DNA from: Prostheceraeus crozeri
Lineage: Eukaryota; Platyhelminthes; Polycladida; Euryleptidae
Assembly: GCA_907163375.1 (NCBI GenBank)
Contig: CAJQUW010007444.1
Span: 310,001 to 374,000 of the forward strand
Reading direction: 5' to 3'
Length of the DNA: 64,000 nucleotides
Made by a program: the position numbers and the translations under genes. The notes under the pieces were generated by a model. That model did no database searches. It was not told the DNA's origin and saw nothing but the letters and a program-made list of their open reading frames with translations. Every line of letters begins with the position of its first letter. Position 1 is the stretch's first letter. This document shows positions 55,385-64,000 of this stretch, in pieces.

Positions 55385-58300
55385 AAGCCATCAGATAGGA
55401 ACAAGCATATCTATGAGAAACGTTAACTTTGCCATTGAACTTGCATGTTGAAAAAGCAAACCAGCAAAATTAGCATGATTTCTCCCCCTAAAAATCGGAA
55501 ATTTACTAATTAAAAGCTATAATATGCATATTTTCTAATAAAAGCGATGTATTGTTTCAGTTAAACCGGTACATATTTCACTGCAAACAAGTAATGTTGA
55601 GAGCATTTTACTCACGCGATTTCCATGTTTCAATTGAGAATCGTCCCAAAAGAATTGCTCCCAACTCAATTTCAAAGTAGTGTTCCGTCATTTTTCTGGG
55701 AATCCATGGACTAATAGTGGAATTCGAGCCAATCTAGTTGTAATACAACTATTGCAATTGTAACAGAAAATTAAGTGTTTTCAAAAAAAAAAAAGCGGTT
55801 ATATTTGTCATATAAAAATTCACCCTGCTTGCCTCCGACGGAGACTTTTCGGATCCGCATCGACTTTTTGTCTCTTTGTCCAACGAATGTTCTTAAAAGT
55901 TTTTCCTGATTTTTTTGGGGTTACACTAGATGGCATGACTGTCACCTTTGATCTAGACTCCTCAAAGAACGTATTTAGCCAATTTATAAATTATTGTAGA
56001 TGTCTGGAGGTCGGATGACGATTTATCGGCATTTGATTTACTGATTCTCTACAATAGGGTATATTACACTGATGACGGCAAATAAGCCAGAAACGCTTGT
56101 AGTTCCCGTAATGATTTAAGTCAGATTTTGTTCTCGCCTCTTGATTTTTTTCCTTTCGCGGTCTCGGCATATGATTAATTTTTAATTTAGCATGTACGTG
56201 TAGCTACTTCAATTCATATACTTCACTTTCATATTCATGTACATGTAAATATGATCTAGAAGGCATTTCTGATTATTCTTAGTAAAATTTCATTATTTTG
56301 TGGCATTACTTAGCACTAAATGATGTATCTGTCGCATGAAATTTACTCATCTATTTGAATATTTTGAAATCTAGCTAAATTACGCAATACCTGAATTCCA
56401 AAATGATATTTACAGCGACAAGATCATCTCAAAATACCTAATAAAAGTCATCAAATGAAACGGCATGTGAAAAAAAGTACCAATGCCAACTTAAAATGCC
56501 AAATGAAAGTACTGTAACCATCGGAGAAAGCATGCACGAATTGTAATGATCCCTATATAACTCGCAAGCTTGAAGATTTTAAAGCACCCGAAGATCCTCC
56601 CCTTACTTCTTTGCCCACAAGAAATAGCCTGAGGCAAATGAAGACGTTATTATGTTGAAAAGTCTTAAAACCAAGAAGCGTGTTTTTGGCTAAAAAGGAG
56701 CTTTAAAACCGTGTTTAAATAATTTGTTTGAGAAGAAACCATGAGACGGCAGCGAAACTCAGGTGTAAAAGCGATAAATGCATCAAAAAACAAGTTGACA
56801 AATAGGCCTGCTGAATGCGCTTCCATCCCGAATGATGGCAGAGTCTAAACACCAGTAGATCATTGCCTTTCGCGACATTTCTTCGGGAAGTGCTCATCAA
56901 ATCAATTTTTAAAAGCATGCTCGATTCATTCAACGATCAGCGCCTGCTCCTTGTGACCATCAATTGCAAGTGTCGTTTCTCGATATTTATAAGCTCGTCT
57001 ACTTTTGATTACCTTTGTGTTTGGAAGTAGAGAGTTGAAGAATATCACCAATTGTCTTATCAGATTAAGCTGTCAAATCAATGCGACTAATTATGTATTT
57101 TCGATGCATGTCAACCTTTTAACTTTGGTTTCTTTTTCATTGTTGAAATTTTTCCCATTATGAACTCTTCACCGACTTCTAATGAGACGTTAAATCCCTA
57201 AAACCGTTGAATTCACACTTTCTGGTCACAGTCTTGAAATTTGATGATACGAAGGAGCTTTCATTTATCTTGTCACAAAGCTTAAAAAGATAGAAACTCT
57301 TCTCTAGTTTTACACATCACCTAGTTATTTAATTGAAATGGACGTTGGTCTTATAGTTAGGCATTTCAACTCCTCCTATTTCTGCAGGCTACCCTATCAA
57401 GTCATCTTTTCCTTTATAAGCCAAAGAAACACAAGTAGTCTAAAATCGAGAAGGCCCTTATCAATCCTAATATCAATCTGATAATCTTGCCTTCTGAGTT
57501 TCTTCGGTTATATATTAATGTATCAGCTAATGAATGGAGTAGTTTTTGGATTTTGAGGAGAGAATAATTGTATCTAGGTTTTTAGGAGAAGATGTTATCG
57601 ATTTCGAAATTGCACAATTAGCCGCAATTGAAAAATGAAAAATTTATGGAAATTTCGCGTTGATATTTGATGAATTGCCATTGTACCTGCGAATCGGCAA
57701 ATTTTGAGTCAAGTCGAACCTTGAATCGCATTGGTTCGTGATTCGCGAATCGAATCATTGAAAAGTTGCATAGGTCTGCTAGCTTTATGATTTATGGTTT
57801 GTTGACCGAAGAATATTGAAGATCTCGTGGATTCTTAACATGAGCAGTGAACAGTCCTTCCAAATAGCAAGCAGCAATAGGCAGTTGGTAATTAATATCA
57901 AAAGACGCCACATGAAATTTTTAGGATTTGTTATCAGAAAAGGTACGATAGAATCAATATTTTGCAACCATCAGGGGCCAAAATGTAGCCATTAAGAAAA
58001 TATAGGCATAAAACGCTGTTGGACAGCTGCTGAAAGATACATTAAGACAATGGCATTCAGTGAAATAAGCAGTCAAATTAAAACGTCTTCATTTTTCTGA
58101 GTTAATTATAGTCAACTCTGTTTAACAACTCGACCTATTTCGAATTATTTATTGACGCTAGATTATGAGTTAGATAGTGCATGTGGATTTCACATGTGAC
58201 TTCACACTGGCATTGTTTTGCATGTTTTGATGATGGAAACTAGGTTTTTAACCCCAGGCTTGTAGAAGTCCTTTGAATCTCAACTATGACTGGAAACGTG

Positions 58301-59189
58301 ATCCAGCAATCGTTCCTATAACTAAATCCTGAGCCCTGGAAAGCACCAATTTTCATGAGTTGAAAATCAGTAGAAAATCTATAATTTCTATCTCTGTTTT
58401 CAGGCAGCAATAATACAATTTTTACATAAGTCCTTAAAATAAGTTTAATTATCATTTCAGCAATGCTTGTAACTTCCCATGCTATCACAGTCCGCAGCTT
58501 CTTGTATAAGGTTGGAATAGCCGGGCCTTGAATTTTAAAATCATGGAAGGTTGTGTTCATTATCACTGCTCGATTTAGAAGTTTTCAAGAACTCGAGCTT
58601 GCAACCACAAGTCATCATATCAACATATAGCTCGTCTCGTACAGCGTTGTATGTAGCCGACTAACTCTTGTTTAGCAACCGGCATCTTCAAGTTCTTTCA
58701 GTTGGAGTCCAACATCACAAACTTATAAAAACTTCGCGACGAAGTTATGTCGAACGGGAAGAGGCTATAAATCAAGAGAAAGCAATTGGAGCAATATTTG
58801 CCTAGCCGCACCGAACCGATTCAAATTTTTCTCGAATCGGCAGCCGATTCAATAATCGAATCTCGAAGATTTACAGGTCCCTAGTCGCTATGTGTGGCAA
58901 TCTACATCTAACTTTTTTACATTATGTATGGTAAAAGTGTGATCTCAGCATTTTGACATCAAATAGATGCACCCCGGACATCAAAATTCCGACAAACCGA
59001 AAGTGCATCTAGACTGCCACCGCATTACTTTTCGTGATTCTGATGCAAAAATTAATGTTGAAATTCGTCGGGTTTTGTAATCATTCAGAAAAATTAAACA
59101 AGATCAGAACATAAAACTATCAGAATATTTTCATTATTCTCCATGATTATTATCGCACTATGCATGAACAATGTACATTGTACATACAG
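55385..59189. other. Gene-free stretch, including repeat E copy 2
   Basis: Apart from repeat E (55996-56143), nothing was recognised in 3.8 kb. GAATCG-type words cluster near 57690-57760 and again near 58820-58865, the latter followed by CAGGTCCCTA, but no matching opposite end was found. The 108-codon minus-strand ORF at 58240-58566 has no motif. Confidence 0.45.
55996..56143 (+). repeat. Dispersed repeat E, copy 2
   Basis: It matches 49503-49637 in GGATGACGATTTA, TACTGATTCT, CAATAGGG and AGTTCCCGTAATGATTTAAG followed by TCAGAT. It has an extra middle part with CACTGATGACGGCAAATAAG and CCAGAAACGC. The middle part recalls hammerhead boxes but lacks an outer helix next to the core. Confidence 0.55.
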
Positions 59190-60530
59190 TCGCTCGAGGA
59201 TTTTTACAAAAGAATCTTACTTCACAAGAAGGGAGACATCAAAGACCTGAAGAACTATCGACCAATCTGGCTTCTTTTAGTTTTATACAAACTTTTAACG
59301 AAGATTTTTTAACAACAGAATTAAAAGAACTCTTGAAACAAATCAACCCAAAGAGAAGGCAGGGTTCAGAATCGCGTTTTCTACAATGGATCATATCCAT
59401 ACGCTTAATCAAGTAGCGGAGAAGCAAGAAGAATACAAAAACCCATCTGTAATAGATTACGAGAAGGCATTTGACTCGGTGGAAACAGCAGCAGTTATTA
59501 ATGCTTTGAAGAACCAAGGGGTTGACGATAACTACATTAAACTCCTAGAAAACATCTATATGAGTAGCAGCATCAGTGCTGTCATCAGAATGCACGGGAC
59601 GAGTGACCAGATATCAATATAGAAGGGAGTCAGACATGGATATCACACAAATTGTTTACTGCAGTATTACATGAAATTTTCAAGAAATTAGAATGGGAAG
59701 AGAAGGAAGTGAGAATAAATGGAGAATATCTGAATAATCCAAGATTTGCAGACGACACTGTTCTATTGAGTGAATCCGCAACTGAAATCCAATAAATGAT
59801 CGAAGAACTGCATGTCGAAAGTAAGAAGGTAGTCCACGTGAATATGAAGAAAACAAAGACAATGTTCAACAAAAATTCACAGCAACAAGATATCAGTGTC
59901 CAAAACTCGGTGCTAGAACAAGTGAAGGAGTATATATAAATTTAGGACAAATCAGATCCGCAGATCCTGATCACGAGAAAGAAGTGAAACGAAGAATTGG
60001 AATGGGTTGGTAAAATTTCGCCTTCGGCAAAATAAGTAATACCGTCAAGAGCAAGTTACATCTGTCTTTGAAAAGAATTGCATCATACCTATAATGGCGT
60101 ACGGAGCAGAAACCTAGAGCATCACTAAGGCAATGGAAAATAAGTTACGCACTACCCAAAGAAGCATGGAAAATATAATGCTGGGAATAACGCGGAAAGA
60201 TAAGAAGAAAGCAGAATGGACAAGAAACAAGACGAGAGTAGAAGATCTTTAGTCACAGTCAGAAGAAGAAAGTGGGTGTGGGCAGGACATCTAGCACGAT
60301 GCAGATGCAATAGATAGACGAAGCAACAACAGAATGGATTCCAATAGATGGTAAAAGGGAAAGAGGCAGACAAAAAACAGAAGGAGAGACGAATTCAGGA
60401 ATTTCGTGGGATCAATGTCGAGTCGATGGACGACCGATAGAGAGGAATGGAAACAATTTGGGAGGCCTTTCTCCTGCAGCGGAGATGGTCATGCGGAAGT
60501 GTTGTGCAAAGACACTCCAATACGAGGGAT
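59190..60530 (+). pseudogene. RTE-like LINE polyprotein, 5'-truncated
   Basis: The translation across several frames gives KNLTSQEGRHQRPEEL and the overlapping HKKGDIKDLKNYRPIWL (fingers), DYEKAFDSVETAAVINALKN (motif A), DNYIKLLENIYMSSSISAVI, QGVRHG-type motif B near 59630, LFTAVLHEIFKKLEWEEK and NNPRFADDTVLL (motif C, F.DD). The C-terminal part includes MAYGAET, RRRKWVWAGHLARC, RGRQK and WTTDREEWKQFG. Order and wording resemble RTE/BovB-type LINEs. The endonuclease is missing. Frames break six or more times. The copy ends with GATGATGATGAT near 60527-60540, a short microsatellite tail normal for RTE. Confidence 0.83.
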
Positions 60531-60689
60531 GATGATGATTAGGCATATATCCTTTCAATTTTTCTTGGGTTTGCAATATTATTTTCTGAATCATTTTCTT
60601 CAATTTCTTGTCAAACTTCCGCGCATATAGAAATGACAATTTAATCAAAATTTGTAATTCAAGATAAGGTATCACTTTTATATAACTTG
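60531..60689. other. Linker
   Basis: No feature was recognised between the LINE tail and the next TIR element. Confidence 0.4.
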
Positions 60690-61531
60690 CCGTATTTCTT
60701 TGAATAAGAGACGCGTCTCTTATTTCTTTCAGATCCCTGATTGATGCGTCTCTTATTCATGGGCGTCTCTTATTCAAGGGCGTCTCTTATTTATCAAATG
60801 TTCAAGTTTTCACTCTTTCATTAGAAAACGATGTCTCAGTTTTTTGCTACTATTCTCTTAGGTAACCTTTGCATTCCTCACTTAGGCCTATGTCATGGGC
60901 AAATTTCGCCAGTAATTTTTCTTACATATATACGCTTTATCATAATTCAGATATTTTGGAAATGAAAGGAGTTTTATGGTTTTTAGTAGCATATCTTGTA
61001 GACTCATATACATTCATACTAATACATTCATATACCAGTACATGTTGACCACTATACATGTAGACTAGATCTGAATTTACTGAAACGAAAATACCGACAA
61101 TCAAGTAGTATTTACAGCAAAAGTTACCGACCGGTACATGACTCCAAATGCAAAGGAAACTACCGTATAATGCCTCCTTAAATGGTGGATGAAGTAAACT
61201 TAAGTAGGTCTGCATGTACGTATGTGCAACATGCATGTACTGCATGTACAACAACAAGAAGCCTTATATATTATACAATATTGGTCATGATACCCGGTAT
61301 TTACTAGTAGACTGACTTATTTTACTAAGATAAGTAGACCTAATAATCGCTCAGGCGGATGTAGCTACCACATTACAATAGCCTGCATGTAATATGTCTA
61401 AAGCAGTCTATTTTTTGTACATGCGTCTCTTACTCACGGGCGTCTCTTATTAAACTTTTTCCTCTCACGGATGCGTCTCTTATTCGAGGGCGTCCCTTAT
61501 TCAAGGGCGTCTCATATTCAAAGAAATACGG
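60690..61531. mobile_element. Non-autonomous TIR element with GCGTCTCTTATTC array in both ends
   Basis: The ends are CCGTATTTCTTTGAATAAGA and, on the minus strand, CCGTATTTCTTTGAATATGA. Inside both ends GGGCGTCTCTTATTCAAG-type words recur, about four or five per end (60707-60795 and 61423-61518), mostly on the plus strand. The 842-bp body encodes nothing recognisable. Fish genomes hold an analogous repeat whose ends read CCGTATTTT followed by recurring words, which is a similarity of architecture only. Target duplication is unclear. Confidence 0.72.
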
Positions 61532-61688
61532 TACTTATTCAGACAACCAGCATAAAAGAAGCCTGTTGAGTTCGTAATGTGTAAGTTAAAATATATTTAA
61601 TCGAATCATTCTCCTGTAGACCGTTGTACTTTACCTCCACCCAGTAGTCTCTGATGCTCTACTTATCTCTACTATCTTATTATGCTAG

Positions 61689-61942
61689 ACTGTTTGAGAA
61701 ATGCATTGACACTTTCTGTTGTTGCACAAGACCCTCAAGTGGAGATAAAGAGTAAGCGGTTCAATCGTAGACAAAATGATATATATCTTTCTCATCAAAA
61801 TTATATGCAGAGATGCCTAAAGCAGGCAAGTTGGGACGAAAGTGAATATCAGCACGCACGGCAATACTTTTTGAAGAAATATCTTTTGTTTCATTTGCAT
61901 GACTTAGGTTTTGATAATGTAGTAGGCTACTGCCTTATCCAG
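61689..61942 (+). CDS. Weak candidate internal exon
   Basis: An open stretch of about 84 codons lies between an acceptor-like TACTATCTTATTATGCTAG and a donor-like CAG/GTGCAT. It would encode CLRNALTLSVVAQDPQVEIK, then SKRFNRRQNDIYLSHQNYMQ, HARQYFLKKYLLFHLHDLGF and DNVVGYCLIQ. The composition looks protein-like, with amphipathic helices, and the stretch ends in phase 0. The frame stays open 18 codons beyond the donor. No neighbour exon or known family was found. Confidence 0.28.
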
Positions 61943-61944
61943 GT

Positions 61945-64000
61945 GCATCAGGATCACTTGTGCTTTAAAGGTTCAGTATTAAAAAAAATGCTGATGTAAC
62001 TGAGAGACAACCGATAGTGTACTCCTCAAGCTCCATGAAAATTGTAAATATAACTTGTAAAATTGCATAATAACACAAACAAGTGAAACTTACATACATA
62101 CCTTTTGAAACAATCAGATTATCGTGATCAGGTTTACGTGAAGCATGCTATCTGATTGAGATAAGATTATGCTACATGACTGCATACACATTGCTGTGAA
62201 AATATATTTTTAATATGAGTTGGCATAAATCCTACAAACAGAGGATGGGAAAAGTCAACTCGCTACTAGTATATCTTTTAAATGTCCGTCTTAGCAACCC
62301 GAAGGAAAATTTGCTTTCATATCGATGCGACGTTAAACCAGGTTAAAGAAAGTCCAAAATTTATGAAGAATGCAGAAAAGCATATTTCAATTACAATTCA
62401 TCAATTTAATAGGTTAGATCATGGCTTTGATATAACATTATTGTGGTAAAGCTTTCCCAATAAGAATTTGCTTAAATTCTCAAAGGGATGAAGTAGAAAC
62501 AAGGCATTGTTCGCAGTTTCTCTTCATGTCGTTTTACCGAGTTACTTATATGATCGAAAGCGGGAACGAATTCTGAGAAAACTCAGCAAGTCGTACAGTC
62601 GTGGACGTTCACAAATTATTTGATCGAAAATCATCATAAATCATTAACTAAGTCAACAGAAATATGGAATCAGCAGAATTCAACGATTCTATACACTGTT
62701 GATATACCACAGAGGTGATTGCGGCCTTCCGTGCCAGTCAGAATCTTGTCTCTTTCATATCGATAGATCGGGCACTATTCAATCTCCTGAATTGTCACTG
62801 AGCTTATAAGTTCCAACTGCAAAGACATGTACATTTTTAGATAGAAAAAGTAAACATGCGTCTTTTTATAGTTAAAGAACAATACTAGAGTTCTACGGAC
62901 CAATACCTGGAATTCTCATACGATGATGAAAGTCATCCCAGTAGCCATTTATAATAGAATATAATGCTTACTAATTTAAATTATTAGTTAAAGTAGTCCT
63001 AATGAGGACTAGACTAGAATAGCACTGTCTTTCACATTTTTCTTTATACCTGTATTTCGAAAAAGTCTCGATTTTATAATACGCATTCACTTAGAATTTG
63101 CACATTCTAAAAATGACTTAGGCCTGCATGGAACGACAGCTGATAAATCTCTCAGTCTGTTAAAGGAGTTGTGAGTTGGTTTTAAAAATGTATGTATAGT
63201 ACTTCGACCATTAGAATAATCAACATTCCAGCAATTTTCTTAGTGAAAACTTGACGTTCTAGCTAGCTAATCCTAATGCTACCAATAGTAATTCAAAATT
63301 TAAAATCACATATATTTGAAATTTTCTCAAGTTCTGACCACAGATCACCTGTATGATGAAGGTTTGCGATGCCAAAGTCTAATTAGTGCTGAGAAGTACT
63401 AATGAGCACGAAAGTTTGAGTGCAAAGAGCATTTCAAAACTTGAATTTGTTTATTTTTGGAATAATTCCGCCTCTTCAAATATACAGTGACATCAAGCAT
63501 TACAGAAAATTTTCAATTAATCAGTTTTACATGAATTATCCTACTATAATGGTTTTATATCATCGCTGATCTAGAGAAATCTGGATGTTGAATTGATATT
63601 TGTCATCTGAACACAACTAAATAAATCACACTTGGATTCATTAAATTCACTCAATTTATCAAAATAGGAAGTCTCATTTTTCGGTTGCTGTATAGGTCTA
63701 CAAAGGAAAATGACTTCAACAATATTTTGTGATGATTATATTCACACTTTTGATATGAAAACAATAACAATGAAATGATATCCTGCAAGTGTCACAAAAA
63801 TTGTACAAATTGTGTAGAATATTTCTTACGCATGTTCTAATTGCTATTAATACATTTATGAATCGTGTGGATGAGGTACACACAATTCATGCAATTATGT
63901 ATACTCTTAGTTTTAGATCATTATAGGTCATGATTCATATATTTAATTTCTAATCAAATTAAAATAGCCACAAAAATTGAACCACAAAAAGGCTCAAAAT
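61945..64000. other. Gene-free AT-rich stretch
   Basis: No coding feature, element end or repeat was recognised to the end of the window. Confidence 0.45.

Noticed and set aside
56070-56105. Second hammerhead type: CTGATGACGGC...GCCAGAAAC
   Set aside because: Boxes and an inner hairpin are present, but the bases beside the core cannot form helix I, and the sister copy at 49503 lacks the middle part.
58240-58566. 108-codon minus-strand ORF as a gene
   Set aside because: No domain, signal peptide or splice support; its length is within chance for 64 kb of six frames.
57650-58880. hAT element between GAATCG-rich blocks
   Set aside because: A CAGGTCCCTA-like end is seen only on the right; the left has no inverse of it and no 8-bp duplication was found.
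1-64000. LTR retroelements, endogenous viruses, Polintons, CRISPR arrays, rRNA genes
   Set aside because: No protease, integrase, capsid or envelope motif, no paired long terminal repeats in direct orientation, no regularly spaced short repeats and no rRNA-like stretch was recognised.

Overview
This is a eukaryotic, AT-rich window (roughly mid-thirties GC by eye) with almost no coding content. It is dominated by fossil mobile elements of many animal types: mariner, Tc1, Mutator-like and hAT DNA elements, several kinds of LINE, Penelope-like elements and tRNA-derived SINEs. It fits the genome of a marine invertebrate. Frequent AGGCCT-type words such as TAGGCCTAC recall echinoderm or hemichordate sequence, but that is only an impression. 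No LTR retroelement, Polinton, CRISPR array, rRNA or intact tRNA gene was recognised.

The only convincing host gene candidate is an uninterrupted 256-codon ORF at 14658-15428 (+). It has a good start context, an N-myristoylation-type start (MGTKNS) and basic/serine-rich repeats, with a possible TATA/initiator pair and a uORF upstream. I do not recognise its family. Two short open stretches with plausible splice sites (29732-29909 and 61689-61942) are weak exon candidates.

Layout. 1-5 kb: a small TIR element, a ribozyme-bearing repeat, a 1.35-kb mariner and a foldback insertion. 7-13 kb: three copies of a long palindromic element, one split by another repeat and one itself nested in a further TIR element. 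14.5-15.4 kb: the gene candidate. 17.7-24.8 kb: two Penelope-like insertions, a Mutator-like element with 8-bp target duplications and a short CACT-ended element. 27-34.6 kb: a further ribozyme-repeat copy and a decayed retroelement with a restriction-like C-terminal domain. 34.8-37.9 kb: a Tc1 element and a TA-flanked TIR element. 39-43.9 kb: a Penelope-like 3' remnant, two SINEs and a hAT-like element. 46-54.5 kb: a small TIR element, LINE tails, a ribozyme-repeat copy split by a Penelope-like insertion, a minus-strand LINE and a perfectly symmetric 195-bp-arm foldback with a tRNA-like box. 55-61.5 kb: a Tc1 deletion derivative, an RTE-like LINE and a TIR element with an array of GCGTCTCTTATTC words.

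The most interesting system is a dispersed repeat present in four copies near 2.6, 7.7, 27.1 and 49.7 kb. It contains what reads as a type I hammerhead ribozyme (CTGATGA and GAAA boxes, an 8-bp outer helix and a 4-bp capped helix). Its two modules occur in different circular order in different copies. One copy lies between 10-bp target duplications and has an inversion joint at the predicted cleavage site. This is what would be expected of a retrozyme-like element spread through circular RNA, probably by the Penelope-like machinery whose fossils lie around it.
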